A stretch of 38,567 nucleotides of DNA from an uncultured Gemmiger sp. (GCA_944388105.1 CALXHN010000014.1:1-38567), one strand, 5' to 3'; shown: positions 14,816-24,149, numbered from the stretch's first letter. The notes: a model not told the origin generated them from the letters alone. Made by a program: numbers and translations.

Positions 14816-16693
14816 ATGATGAAATATCCTTTGCTGGATCAAATCAAGCAAACAGGGGATGTCAAAAAACTGGCAGCGCAGGATTTGCCTGCACTGTGCA
14901 CCGATATCCGCAACTTTTTGATTGAGAGCGTATCCGCCACCGGCGGTCATCTTTCGTCCAACCTGGGTGTGGTGGAATTGACGGTGGCATTGCATCGCGT
15001 TCTCACCTTGCCCCGGGACAAGATTCTCTTTGACGTAGGGCACCAATGCTACACTCATAAACTTCTTACCGGTCGCCGCGCCGGCTTTGCCGAACTGCGC
15101 CAGAAGGATGGACTTTCCGGCTTTCCCAGTCCAAAAGAAAGCATTTGCGATACCTTTGTTGCCGGACATGGCAGTACGGCGCTTTCCACGGCCATCGGTG
15201 TGGCGCGCGCCAAAAAGATCAAAGGAGAGCCCGGAAAAGTCATTGCCATTATCGGCGACGGTGCTTTTACCGGCGGTATGGTCTATGAGGGCATGAACAA
15301 TGTAAGCATGCTCAACAACCTGATCGTGGTACTCAACGATAACAAGATGTCCATCTCCAAGAATGTCGGACAAATGGCCAATTATCTGACCAAACTGCGC
15401 ACCGACCCCAAATATTTTCATGCCAAAGCCCAGATGGAAAACATGCTGGAAGGAATCCCTGTGGTGGGCAGCGGTGTGGTCAAGGCTTTGCAAGGCGGCA
15501 AACAGCTGATTCGCCGCGGCATCTACCATTCTACAATGTTTGAGGAAATGGGCTTTCAGTATGTCGGTCCGGTGGACGGACATGACGTGCTGGAACTGAC
15601 CCGCCTGTTCGGCAACCTGCAGGAGCAGTATGCCCCGGTCTTTCTGCATGTGGTGACCCAGAAAGGGAAAGGCCTGAAACCGGCGGAGGATAATCCCGGC
15701 GAGTTTCACAGTGTTTCTGCTTTTGATCTGAATCATCTGACCAACCCGGAAATGTCGCCCAGCGACTCTTTTTCCACCTGTTTCGGTACTGAATTGAGCC
15801 GGCTTGCCAATGAGGAAACCCGGCTGTGCGCCATTACAGCAGCCATGAAGTACGGCACCGGTCTGAACTTTTTCAAAAAGGCCCATCCGGACCGTTTCTT
15901 TGACGTGGGTATGGCAGAGGAGCATGCCGTGACTTTTGCGGCAGGACTTGCCAGCCAGGGCTTGCTGCCGGTTGTGGCCATCTATTCCACCTTCTTCCAG
16001 CGCGCTTACGACCAGATGATCCATGATGTGAGTCTGATGCGTCTGAATGTGCTGTTTGCTGTGGACCGCGCCGGATTGGTTCCTGGCGACGGCGAGACCC
16101 ATCAGGGCATCTACGACCCCGGTTACTTCAGCCAGATCGGTATCCCCACTTACTCGCCTGCGAACTATGCAGAGCTGCGTTTCTGGCTGGATAAACTGGT
16201 GCATGAACCTCGCGGCCCGCGGGCCATACGTTATGCCCGCGGCAAGGAAAGCCCTGCTTTGGCATCCCTTGCCTGCAGTGGCCATCCCTTTGATTTCATT
16301 CACACATCTCCCGATGCGCATATCGTTCTGGTAAGCTACGGCTCCGAGAGCGAGGAGATCCTGGCAGCCGCTGACCTGCTGGCACAGCAGGGAATCTCCG
16401 CAGACTGCTGCAAGTTGGTCCAGATCCATCCGCTGCCTCAGGGACTTTGCGAAGCGCTGCAAAAGTATGATACCATCCTGTTTGCCGAGGAAGCCGTACT
16501 GACCGGCGGCATCGGCCAGCAGCTCTCTTTCGCCATGCAGCAGCTCAGCTGGACAGGCCGGTTCCTGGTCCATGCAGTCGATAATACCCATCTGCTGCAC
16601 GCCAATGTGCCACAGCTTCGCCGTGACCAGGCGTTGGATGCGGCATCGCTGGTATATGCGATCCAACAGGCAGGAAAGGCGGTACAAGATTGA
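14816..16693 (+). CDS. dxs: 1-deoxy-D-xylulose-5-phosphate synthase
   Basis: The 625-residue thiamine-diphosphate enzyme condenses pyruvate and glyceraldehyde-3-phosphate, the first step of the MEP isoprenoid pathway. The TPP-binding GDGAFTGG starts at residue 147. HLSSNLGVVELTVALH and DVGHQCYTHKLLTGR lie near the N-terminus, and MAEEHAVTFAAGLA with DRAGLVPGDGETHQG lies in the pyrimidine-binding domain. There are two adjacent ATGs (14816, 14819) after GAGGTG. The stop overlaps the tlyA TTG start. Confidence 0.96.
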   Translation: MMKYPLLDQIKQTGDVKKLAAQDLPALCTDIRNFLIESVSATGGHLSSNLGVVELTVALHRVLTLPRDKILFDVGHQCYTHKLLTGRRAGFAELRQKDGLSGFPSPKESICDTFVAGHGSTALSTAIGVARAKKIKGEPGKVIAIIGDGAFTGGMVYEGMNNVSMLNNLIVVLNDNKMSISKNVGQMANYLTKLRTDPKYFHAKAQMENMLEGIPVVGSGVVKALQGGKQLIRRGIYHSTMFEEMGFQYVGPVDGHDVLELTRLFGNLQEQYAPVFLHVVTQKGKGLKPAEDNPGEFHSVSAFDLNHLTNPEMSPSDSFSTCFGTELSRLANEETRLCAITAAMKYGTGLNFFKKAHPDRFFDVGMAEEHAVTFAAGLASQGLLPVVAIYSTFFQRAYDQMIHDVSLMRLNVLFAVDRAGLVPGDGETHQGIYDPGYFSQIGIPTYSPANYAELRFWLDKLVHEPRGPRAIRYARGKESPALASLACSGHPFDFIHTSPDAHIVLVSYGSESEEILAAADLLAQQGISADCCKLVQIHPLPQGLCEALQKYDTILFAEEAVLTGGIGQQLSFAMQQLSWTGRFLVHAVDNTHLLHANVPQLRRDQALDAASLVYAIQQAGKAVQD

Positions 16694-17508
16694 AAATTCG
16701 TCTCGATCAATATCTTTGCCAAAATGGCTACGCCCAAAGTCGTGAACGGGCCAAGGCGCTCATCATGTCCGGCATCGTTTTTGTGAATGAACAAAAGGTC
16801 GATAAAGCCGGAGAAATGATCAAGGAAGATGCCAAGGTAGAAGTCCGTGGCCACGATATCGGCTATGTCAGCCGCGGCGGTCTCAAGCTGGAAAAGGCCA
16901 TGCAGGTTTTTCCCATGCATCCGGACAACAAGGTCTGCATGGACATCGGTGCCTCTACCGGCGGCTTTACTGACTGTATGCTGAAAAACGGTGCTGTCAA
17001 AGTCTATGCCGTGGATGTCGGATATGGTCAGCTGGCCTGGAGCCTGCGCACAGATGACCGCGTAGTCAATATGGAACGCACCAACATCCGCAACGTGACT
17101 CCTGAAGATCTGGCAGACCCCATTGCTTTTTTCAGCGTGGATGTCTCGTTTATTTCTTTGAAGCATATTTTCCCGGTGGCAGATGCCATCTGCACGCCGG
17201 ACGCCTGTGGCGTTTGTCTGGTCAAGCCCCAGTTCGAGGCAGGACGGGAAAAGGTCGGCAAAAAAGGGGTTGTCCGGGAATCGGAAACGCACCGGGAAGT
17301 ACTGTACATGGCCCAGGAATACGCATTGCAGAATCACTTCACTGCGGCAGGGCTGGATTTTTCGCCGATCAAGGGTCCGGAAGGCAACATTGAATTTTTG
17401 CTGTTTGTGCGTCATGATCCCGCCCCCAAGCCCTTGCCTGATGGGCTGATCGAGCAAACTGTGGCGGCCGCTCATGCGGCACTGGACAAGGCTCCCAACC
17501 TTCACTGA
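16690..17508 (+). CDS. tlyA: TlyA family rRNA methyltransferase / S4-domain protein
   Basis: 272 residues. An N-terminal S4 RNA-binding domain (IRLDQYLCQNGYAQSRERAKALIMSG) precedes an FtsJ-like SAM methyltransferase domain with DIGASTGGFTDCML as the SAM loop. TlyA proteins methylate 2'-O positions in 16S/23S rRNA; the Bacillus homologue YqxC has the same neighbours. The start is TTG at 16690, overlapping the dxs stop, with GGAAAGG upstream. No ATG lies in the first part of the domain. Confidence 0.92.
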   Translation: MKIRLDQYLCQNGYAQSRERAKALIMSGIVFVNEQKVDKAGEMIKEDAKVEVRGHDIGYVSRGGLKLEKAMQVFPMHPDNKVCMDIGASTGGFTDCMLKNGAVKVYAVDVGYGQLAWSLRTDDRVVNMERTNIRNVTPEDLADPIAFFSVDVSFISLKHIFPVADAICTPDACGVCLVKPQFEAGREKVGKKGVVRESETHREVLYMAQEYALQNHFTAAGLDFSPIKGPEGNIEFLLFVRHDPAPKPLPDGLIEQTVAAAHAALDKAPNLH

Positions 17509-17523
17509 TCTGAGGATATGAAC

Positions 17524-18369
17524 ATGGCAGTTCTGCTGTACTCCAACCGAACCAAAGATGCCAAGTTGACCGTGACCAAGCGTGTAGCTCGCCTGCTGCA
17601 CGACATGGGTGTCGATCTTTTGGCCTTGCCCGACCTGAAGCCGGAGCTGGAAAAAAACAGGATCACGTTTCTGCCGCAGGAAGAAGCTTTTGCCCAGGCA
17701 GATCAGGTCCTCACTGTAGGCGGGGATGGCACCCTTCTGCAGGCGGCACCTTTTTGCCTGCAGGCCGGCAAGCCGGTACTGGGAGTCAATCTGGGCCGGA
17801 CCGGCTTCCTGGCAACTTGCGAAGTAAGCGAGCTGCCGGAAAAGCTGGCACGTCTGGCCGCTGGAAACTTTTCGGTGGTATCGCGCTCATTTCTGAGTTC
17901 CAAAACAGCAGATGGGCAGTGGCAGAAAATTGCCATGAATGACATCGTGGTATTTGGTACATCCCGTTTGCATCCTTCCGATTTTACGGTGTACTGCGAC
18001 GGAGTCGCTGTCAGCCGATTCCGTGGGGATGGCTTGATCGTAGCCACGCCAACAGGTTCCACCGCATATTCATTTTCTGCCGGCGGCCCGATTCTTGATG
18101 CGGAAGCCCCGGTCATGGTCCTTACCCCTATCTGTGCTCATGGTGTCCGCAATGCTCCCATCGTTTTTTCCTCCGGGCGCGTCTTGCGCATACTTGTGGA
18201 AGCACAAAATCGTTCAACCGCCACTGTATGTGCCGATAGTCAGGCACCATGCCTGCTTCCGCCGGGTTCCTCGGTGGAAATCCGTACGGCACCGCAAAAA
18301 CTCGGTTTAATAGAATTCAACCGGGAAGAACAGTTCCGCGCCATAGAAACCAAGCTGATGAGGAGATGA
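17524..18369 (+). CDS. nadK: NAD kinase
   Basis: 281 residues. The GGDG motif of diacylglycerol-kinase-like NAD kinases is at 66-69 (VGGDGTLLQA). LGVNLGRTGFLA follows, and GDGLIVATPTGSTAYSFSAGGP is the conserved catalytic/binding block. The enzyme makes NADP from NAD and ATP. The ATG at 17524 is preferred over the ATG at 17518 because TGAGGA (17511-17516) nearly touches the latter. Confidence 0.94.
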   Translation: MAVLLYSNRTKDAKLTVTKRVARLLHDMGVDLLALPDLKPELEKNRITFLPQEEAFAQADQVLTVGGDGTLLQAAPFCLQAGKPVLGVNLGRTGFLATCEVSELPEKLARLAAGNFSVVSRSFLSSKTADGQWQKIAMNDIVVFGTSRLHPSDFTVYCDGVAVSRFRGDGLIVATPTGSTAYSFSAGGPILDAEAPVMVLTPICAHGVRNAPIVFSSGRVLRILVEAQNRSTATVCADSQAPCLLPPGSSVEIRTAPQKLGLIEFNREEQFRAIETKLMRR

Positions 18370-18379
18370 GCCAACTATT

Positions 18380-18844
18380 ATGAAAAGTGCACGCCATCAG
18401 GCTATTTTGCATCTGATTGAAAAATATCCCATTGACCGGCAGGAAGATCTCCTGGCACATTTGCGCCAAGAAGGTTTCGATGTGACACAAGCCACTGTGT
18501 CGCGGGATATCCGGGAGTTGAGGCTCATCAAGACCGCTTCCGGCGATGGTACCTATCGCTACATGGCCGCCACCGGGAACGGCAAAACAGCCCATTCTGC
18601 CAGCCGGTTTGAAACCATCTTCCGGGAATCGGTCATCGGTGTGGACTATGCCGGCCATATGGTTCTGGTCAAGTGCTTTTCCGGCATGGCCAACGCCGCC
18701 TGTGAAGTCTTTGATTCCCGCACCTGGGATAAGGTGGTGGGAACCCTTTCCGGGGATGATACCTTCTTTATTCTGATGCGTTCGGAAGAAGCCGCTGCCG
18801 ATATCTGCCGTCAGCTTCAGCAGTACACCGCACACCGTACTTGA
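18380..18844 (+). CDS. argR: Arginine repressor
   Basis: A 154-residue ArgR/AhrC protein with an N-terminal winged helix (QEDLLAHLRQEGFDVTQATVSRDIRELRLIK). Its C-terminal oligomerisation/arginine-binding domain contains GTLSGDDTFFILM. It is the usual neighbour of recN in Firmicutes. GAGGAGATGAG lies about 14 bp before the ATG at 18380. No ARG box or arginine gene is evident in the window. Confidence 0.94.
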   Translation: MKSARHQAILHLIEKYPIDRQEDLLAHLRQEGFDVTQATVSRDIRELRLIKTASGDGTYRYMAATGNGKTAHSASRFETIFRESVIGVDYAGHMVLVKCFSGMANAACEVFDSRTWDKVVGTLSGDDTFFILMRSEEAAADICRQLQQYTAHRT

Positions 18845-18865
18845 GCAAAAGGGGAGTGTCCACAT

Positions 18866-20533
18866 ATGCTGGCACAACTGAAAATCGAAAATGTGGCGGT
18901 CATTGAAAAAGCCGAAGTTCGCTTTACTCCCGGCCTCAATGTGCTGACAGGCGAGACTGGCGCCGGCAAATCCATCCTGATCGATTCCATTAACGCCATC
19001 CTGGGCAATCGTACTTCCCGGGAACTGGTGCGCAGCGGTGCTCAGAAAGCGGCCATCTGGGCAACCTTTGAACAGATTCCGGATTCGGTCCATAAACAGC
19101 TGGAAAAGTTCGGATACGAGGATGCGGACGATTTGCTTTTGTATCGTGAGATCAGTGCCGATGGCAAAGGCTCCTGCCGGGTCAACGGCATGCCGGCTAC
19201 CGCCGCAGTGGTGCGCGATATTTCTGCGGGGCTTTTAAGCATCCATGGTCAGCATGACAGCCAGAGCCTGACCAACCCGGCCACTCATCTGGGATTACTG
19301 GATCAGTATGCCCACAACCAGGACCTGTTTGAGTCTTACTATACCCTGTACCGCAAACTGGTAGAAGTCAAGCGTCAGCTGGATTCCCTGCAGGCCGGGG
19401 AGGCCAGCAAGCAGCAGCGCATGGAACAGCTCAGCGCAGAAATTAAAGAGATCCGGGCCGCCAGCCTTTCCGTGGGAGAGGAAAAGTCTTTGGAGGAGCG
19501 CCGCACCATCATCACCCACTCTCAAAGCATTCTGGAAGGCCTGAGCGGTGCCCATGCGGCGCTCTCCGGAGATGATTCCGATGAGAGCGTGGGCGCGGCC
19601 GATCTTTTGGGGGAGGCCGTGGGAGGCCTGCAGCAAAGCGCCCGTCTGGATGAAAGTCTGGCGCCTTTGGCGGAGCGACTCAGTGAGTTGTATTATGGTG
19701 CTCGGGAGCTGGCCACCGACCTGGCAGACAAGCTGGATGCCTATGACTTTGATGCCGGGGAGCTGGACCAGATTGAAAGCCGTCTGGATACCATCTACCG
19801 GCTGAAAAAGCGCTACGGTCTGGAAGTGGAAGACCTGCTGGCACGGTGCGAGGCCGACGAGCAGGAGCTGGAGACCATCCAGACCTCCGACGAAAAAATT
19901 GCAGAGTATAAGGCTCAGACCCAAACTTTATATCGTCAGGCCAGGGAAGCCGCGGAAGCCCTGACCCAAAGCCGCCTGAAGGGGTTCACAGCCATGAATC
20001 GCCAGATGAAGCAGGCTTTGGAATTTTTGAATATGCCCGGTATCCGTTTTGCCCTACGCCATGCCAAGGGTCCGCTTTCTTCCCATGGGCAGGATCAGGT
20101 GGAATTTCTGATCTCCACCAACCCGGGGGAAGAGCCCAAACCCATGGCCAAGATTGCCTCGGGCGGCGAACTTTCCCGCATTATGCTTGCCTTTAAGAGT
20201 GCACTGGCGGACCGGGATGCACTGCCCACTGTCATCTACGATGAAATTGACACTGGTGTTTCCGGGCTGGCAGCGGGACGTATCGGTCAGCTTCTTCATC
20301 AGACCGCGGCCGGACATCAGGTATTGTGTATCACCCATACACCACAAGTTGCCGCTTTTGCGGATAACCAGCTGCTGATTCAGAAAAACGTGCGGGATGG
20401 CCGTACGTTTACCGAAATTCATACGCTGGATATGGATGGCCGAGTCCGTGTGCTGGCCAATATGATTTCCGGGGATAAGGTTTCGGAGCTGAGTCTGGCC
20501 AGTGCGCGGGAGTTGATTGAGCGCTCTCATTGA
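18866..20533 (+). CDS. recN: DNA repair protein RecN
   Basis: A 555-residue SMC-like ATPase. Walker A TGETGAGKS is at residues 28-36, SIHGQHDSQ follows, long coiled-coil regions occupy about 150-380, and the ABC signature ASGGELSRIMLA starts at 431 with Walker B VIYDEIDTGVSG after it. RecN acts early in double-strand break repair. It is the last gene of the asp23-recN block. In Bacillus spoIVB and spo0A follow, but here a T-box leader does. Confidence 0.95.
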   Translation: MLAQLKIENVAVIEKAEVRFTPGLNVLTGETGAGKSILIDSINAILGNRTSRELVRSGAQKAAIWATFEQIPDSVHKQLEKFGYEDADDLLLYREISADGKGSCRVNGMPATAAVVRDISAGLLSIHGQHDSQSLTNPATHLGLLDQYAHNQDLFESYYTLYRKLVEVKRQLDSLQAGEASKQQRMEQLSAEIKEIRAASLSVGEEKSLEERRTIITHSQSILEGLSGAHAALSGDDSDESVGAADLLGEAVGGLQQSARLDESLAPLAERLSELYYGARELATDLADKLDAYDFDAGELDQIESRLDTIYRLKKRYGLEVEDLLARCEADEQELETIQTSDEKIAEYKAQTQTLYRQAREAAEALTQSRLKGFTAMNRQMKQALEFLNMPGIRFALRHAKGPLSSHGQDQVEFLISTNPGEEPKPMAKIASGGELSRIMLAFKSALADRDALPTVIYDEIDTGVSGLAAGRIGQLLHQTAAGHQVLCITHTPQVAAFADNQLLIQKNVRDGRTFTEIHTLDMDGRVRVLANMISGDKVSELSLASARELIERSH

Positions 20534-20541
20534 ACACAGAC

Positions 20542-20570
20542 TTGACTTTTGCTCCCGCTTGTGGTAGGGT
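20542..20570 (+). promoter_or_regulatory. Sigma-A promoter of the tyrS T-box leader
   Basis: TTGACT (20542-20547), a 17-bp spacer and TAGGGT (20565-20570), starting eight bases after the recN stop. Confidence 0.65.
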
Positions 20571-20576
20571 AAATCT

Positions 20577-20872
20577 TGTTCAAATGTGTTGATGGGAACC
20601 AGTACCCGCCATGTACTGTGCCAGAGAAGCTTCGGTTGGTGCAAGAAGCTGACAGGACCGGCGGGGAATACATCCCGGAGCAGCAGGCTGAACCCACCAC
20701 CAGTGGCAGTAGGCTGTGCCGTGTGCGCACGTTACAGCGTTTGGGGTGTCGTTCGGTCACACTTTGCCGTTCCGCACCCGCGAAGGCCCGCCGCCGTGAG
20801 GAGCGGGTGAACAGAGGTGGTACCGCGTATTTATCGCCCTCTGCCAAATTCACATTTGGCAGGGGCGTTTTT
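20577..20872 (+). ncRNA. Tyrosine T-box riboswitch (tyrS leader)
   Basis: The distal stem I segment CCAGAGAAGC then TTGGTGCAAGAAGC resembles the AG bulge and apical loop. The specifier loop GAA-TAC-A places the Tyr codon UAC at 20669-20671. The T-box AGAGGTGGTACCGCG is at 20813-20827. An intrinsic terminator follows (stem CGCCC-CTGCCAAAT with ATTTGGCAGGGGCG, 20835-20866, then a T run). The CCTCT in its left arm can instead pair with AGAGG of the T-box as antiterminator. Uncharged tRNA-Tyr should therefore induce tyrS. Confidence 0.92.
20835..20872 (+). terminator. T-box-controlled attenuator terminator
   Basis: A 14-bp stem with one bulged T, loop TCAC-like, followed by six T residues, upstream of tyrS and mutually exclusive with the antiterminator. 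Confidence 0.88.
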
Positions 20873-20914
20873 TATTTTGCGCTCTTGCCGCACAAAACAG
20901 GAGGTTTTTGATTC

Positions 20915-22135
20915 ATGACCATCTATGAGGAACTGAAAGCTCGTGGCTTGATTGCGCAGGTCACGGATGAGGACGAGATCCGCGACCTCATCAACAACGG
21001 CAAGGCCACATTCTACATCGGCTTTGACTGCACTGCCGACAGTTTGACTGCCGGCCACTTCATGGCTCTGACCCTGATGAAGCGCCTGCAGATGGCGGGC
21101 AACAAGCCCATTGCCCTGATCGGCGGCGGCACCACCATGATCGGAGACCCCTCCGGCCGTACCGATATGCGGAAGATGCTGACCATGGAAGACATTGCCC
21201 ACAACGCTGACTGCTTCAAGCGGCAGATGGAGCGCTTTATCGAATTCGGCGAAGGCAAGGCCCTGATGCTGAACAACGCCGAATGGCTGCTGAACCTGAA
21301 TTACGTGGAACTGCTGCGTGAGGTTGGCGCCTGCTTCAGCGTGAACAACATGCTCCGTGCCGAGTGCTACAAGCAGCGCATGGAAAAGGGTCTGTCCTTC
21401 CTGGAATTCAACTACATGATCATGCAGAGCTACGACTTCTATCATCTGTTCCAGCACTACGGCTGCAACATGCAGTTCGGCGGTGATGATCAGTGGTCCA
21501 ACATGCTGGGAGGCACCGAGCTCATCCGCCGCAAGCTGGGCAAGGACGCCTACGCCATGACTATTACGCTGCTGACTGACTCCCAGGGCAAGAAGATGGG
21601 TAAGACCGCCGGCAATGCCGTCTGGCTTGACCCGAACAAAACCAGCCCCTTCGAGTTCTACCAGTACTGGCGCAACGTGGGCGATGCCGACGTTCTCAAG
21701 TGCATCCGTATGCTTACCTTCCTGCCTTTGGAGCAGATCGACGAGATGGACCACTGGCAGGGTGAGCAGCTGAACAAAGCCAAGGAGATTCTGGCCTTTG
21801 AGCTGACCAAGATGGTGCATGGCGAAGAAGAGGCCACGAAGGCGCAGGAGACTGCCCGTGGTCTGTTCAGCGGTGCTGCAGACCAGGAGCACATGCCTTC
21901 CACCGTTCTGGACGCTGCCCTTGTCAAGGATGGAAAAGTGGGCCTGCTGGCTGCCATGGTGGCCGCCGGACTGTGCTCTTCCAACCGGGAGGCCCGTCAG
22001 CTGGTCCAGCAGGGAGGTGTCCTGCTGGATGGCGAGAAGGTCACTGACCCTGCCACAGCGCTGACAGCCGAGTCCCTGAAAAGCGGTGTTGTGATTAAGA
22101 AGGGTAAAAAAGTATATCATAAAGTGATGCTGTGA
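20915..22135 (+). CDS. tyrS: Tyrosyl-tRNA synthetase
   Basis: A 406-residue class I synthetase. YIGFDCTADSLTAGHF contains the HIGH-equivalent (TAGHF), QFGGDDQWSNM is in the tyrosine site, and KKMGKT is the KMSKS-equivalent. A C-terminal S4 domain begins around residue 340 (AAGLCSSNREARQLVQQGGVLL). It charges tRNA-Tyr. Its expression is controlled by the T-box leader directly upstream; GGAGG precedes the ATG. It is monocistronic with its own terminator. Confidence 0.96.
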   Translation: MTIYEELKARGLIAQVTDEDEIRDLINNGKATFYIGFDCTADSLTAGHFMALTLMKRLQMAGNKPIALIGGGTTMIGDPSGRTDMRKMLTMEDIAHNADCFKRQMERFIEFGEGKALMLNNAEWLLNLNYVELLREVGACFSVNNMLRAECYKQRMEKGLSFLEFNYMIMQSYDFYHLFQHYGCNMQFGGDDQWSNMLGGTELIRRKLGKDAYAMTITLLTDSQGKKMGKTAGNAVWLDPNKTSPFEFYQYWRNVGDADVLKCIRMLTFLPLEQIDEMDHWQGEQLNKAKEILAFELTKMVHGEEEATKAQETARGLFSGAADQEHMPSTVLDAALVKDGKVGLLAAMVAAGLCSSNREARQLVQQGGVLLDGEKVTDPATALTAESLKSGVVIKKGKKVYHKVML

Positions 22136-22168
22136 CCAACCTGCGACGTACAGTCTATGCATGAGACC

Positions 22169-22204
22169 AAAGCCGTTCCGTAAATTTGCGGAACGGCTTT
22201 TTAT
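22169..22204 (+). terminator. Rho-independent terminator after tyrS
   Basis: Stem AAAGCCGTTCCG (22169-22180) with CGGAACGGCTTT (22189-22200), 8-nt loop, T run after. Confidence 0.92.
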
Positions 22205-22231
22205 CTAAAACAAGAAAAGGAGACGGTCACC

Positions 22232-22612
22232 GTGCCAAATGCCGACACTTTGTTCTTCTTCGATCAAAATCCTGCAGCTTTATCCCTGTTTGAAGCTTTT
22301 GAGAGCCGCTTGTTGCAGTCTGTAGGCCCATTCACCGTGCGGGTACAAAAGACACAGATCACTTATTCCAACCGCCATGTGTTCGCCTGCATTTCGTTTC
22401 TCAAAGTCCGCAAGGCCAGTCAGCGCCCACCTGTCTATATTGTTGTGACCTTTGGGCTGGCTCATAAGTTGGATTCGTCCCGCATTGAGGCTGCTGTTGA
22501 AGCCTATCCGGGACGCTGGACACATCACCTTATGATTACCCGACCGGAAGACATTGATGAAGAGCTGATGTCCTGGATAAAGGAAGCGTATCATTTTGCT
22601 GCGCAGAAATAG
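22232..22612 (+). CDS. DUF5655 domain-containing protein
   Basis: The 126-residue protein begins with LFEAFESRLLQSVGPFTVRVQKTQITY and NRHVFACISFLKVRK, continuing with VTFGLAHKLDSSRIEAAVEAYPGRWTHH. This order fits DUF5655, a small domain of unknown function also found at the end of some DNA-binding or transport proteins. The start is GTG at 22232 with AAAAGGAG nine bases upstream. It stands alone between the tyrS terminator and the radA promoter. No function can be given. Confidence 0.72.
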   Translation: MPNADTLFFFDQNPAALSLFEAFESRLLQSVGPFTVRVQKTQITYSNRHVFACISFLKVRKASQRPPVYIVVTFGLAHKLDSSRIEAAVEAYPGRWTHHLMITRPEDIDEELMSWIKEAYHFAAQK

Positions 22613-22649
22613 CAGAGCCCGCTTTATGGTACCGCACATCCCGTGCCCC

Positions 22650-22678
22650 TTGCTCCCTTTCTCATTTTGGGCTATAAT
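22650..22678 (+). promoter_or_regulatory. Sigma-A promoter of radA
   Basis: TTGCTC (22650-22655), a 17-bp spacer and a perfect TATAAT (22673-22678), 30 bp before the ATG. Confidence 0.75.
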
Positions 22679-22707
22679 AAACGGGATATAATAGGGGAGG
22701 GCAAAGC

Positions 22708-24108
22708 ATGCCGAAAGACAAACTGAAAACCATTTATGTCTGCACCCAATGCGGAGAAACCAGTCCGCGATGGTTAGGACGCTGCCCTTCCTGCGGGGCC
22801 TGGAATACCATGACCGAGGATGTGGTGGCCGAGCCGGCCAAAACCGCTTCCGGAAAAACTGCCGCAGTGCGTACACCCGGTCAGACGAGCCTGACGCCTC
22901 TTAAACTGAGCGGCGTCAGCACCACCGAGGAAAAAAGCCGCATCGTCACCGGCATCGGTGAACTGGACCGGGTGCTCGGCGGCGGTATTGTCATCGGCAG
23001 TGTAACCCTCATTGGCGGCGAACCAGGGATCGGCAAATCCACCATTCTCCTGCAGCTCTGCGGAGAGGTATCCCGTACCCGTTCTGTACTGTATGTGACC
23101 GGCGAAGAATCGGTCCGTCAGATCAAACTGCGCGCGGTGCGGCTGAATGTTCCTCAGGACAATATTTCTCTGGTTGCAGAAAGCGATGTGGATGAAATCT
23201 GTGGGCTGATCGAACAGATGAAACCAGACCTGGTCGTTATCGACTCCATTCAGACCATGAGATGCACCGACATCGCTTCGTCCTCCGGCACTGTTTCTCA
23301 GGTGAAGGAGAGCACCGCCCGGTTTCTGAACGTAGCCAAGACGTATGAGATTCCCACCTTTATTGTGGGCCATGTGAACAAGGACGGTGCGATTGCCGGC
23401 CCCAAGGTCATGGAACATATTGTGGACACCGTCCTGTATTTTGAGGGGGACAAAACCCTGCCATACCGCGTTCTGCGTGCCGTCAAGAATCGCTACGGTT
23501 CCACCAACGAGATCGGCATGTTTGACATGACCGGCCGTGGACTGGAACAAATTGAAAACCCGTCTCAGGTCATGCTGGAAGGGCGTCCGTTGGGAATCAG
23601 TGGCACCTGCGTTGCCTGTGTCATGGAAGGGACCCGCCCTGTATTGGGCGAACTGCAGGCTCTTGTAACCAAGACATCTTTTCCCAGTCCTCGGCGTACC
23701 GCCAGTGGTTTTGACTACAATCGCATGTATCTTTTGCTGGCTGTGCTGGAAAAGCGCACCGGCCATTTCTTCGGGAATCAGGATGTATATCTCAATGTGG
23801 TAGGCGGCCTTCGGTTGGATGAAACAGCCTGTGATCTGCCGGCCTGTTTGGCGATGGTGTCTAGCTTGCTGGATTTGCCCATTGCGGAAAAGACCCTTGC
23901 CATCGGGGAAGTTGGCCTGGGTGGGGAAGTCCGCAGCGTGCCACATCTGGAAACTCGCTTGCGGGAAGCGCAGCGGGTTGGATTTGATACCGCCATCATT
24001 CCCAAACACAACCTGAAAATGCTGGACCAGCGTGAATTCCCCGGGCTTCATCTGATTGGAGTTTCATACCTGCGAGAGGCCGTAAATGCCATCAAACTGA
24101 AAGACTGA
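22708..24108 (+). CDS. radA: DNA repair protein RadA
   Basis: 466 residues. An N-terminal C4 zinc finger (C12, C15, C26, C29) is followed by a RecA-like ATPase with Walker A GGEPGIGKST ending at 112, the RadA-specific KNRYG at 260-264, and a C-terminal Lon-protease-like domain (YLNVVGGLRLDETACDLP). RadA/Sms is a branch-migration helicase in recombination. GGGGAGGGC precedes the ATG. The next gene starts after a 41-bp gap, so co-transcription is likely. Confidence 0.95.
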   Translation: MPKDKLKTIYVCTQCGETSPRWLGRCPSCGAWNTMTEDVVAEPAKTASGKTAAVRTPGQTSLTPLKLSGVSTTEEKSRIVTGIGELDRVLGGGIVIGSVTLIGGEPGIGKSTILLQLCGEVSRTRSVLYVTGEESVRQIKLRAVRLNVPQDNISLVAESDVDEICGLIEQMKPDLVVIDSIQTMRCTDIASSSGTVSQVKESTARFLNVAKTYEIPTFIVGHVNKDGAIAGPKVMEHIVDTVLYFEGDKTLPYRVLRAVKNRYGSTNEIGMFDMTGRGLEQIENPSQVMLEGRPLGISGTCVACVMEGTRPVLGELQALVTKTSFPSPRRTASGFDYNRMYLLLAVLEKRTGHFFGNQDVYLNVVGGLRLDETACDLPACLAMVSSLLDLPIAEKTLAIGEVGLGGEVRSVPHLETRLREAQRVGFDTAIIPKHNLKMLDQREFPGLHLIGVSYLREAVNAIKLKD

Positions 24109-24149
24109 AAATGACGGACCGTATTTATATAAATAAAAAGGAGACTAGC

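Noticed and set aside
14705-16687. A 660-codon open frame on the minus strand opposite dxs
   Set aside because: It is the shadow of dxs, with no ribosome binding site, no recognisable domain and low-complexity His/Gln-rich translation.
20831-22162. A 443-codon open frame opposite tyrS
   Set aside because: An antisense frame of a strongly biased gene; the tyrS reading has all synthetase motifs.
22774-24051. A 425-codon open frame opposite radA
   Set aside because: A shadow of radA with no start signal or domain.
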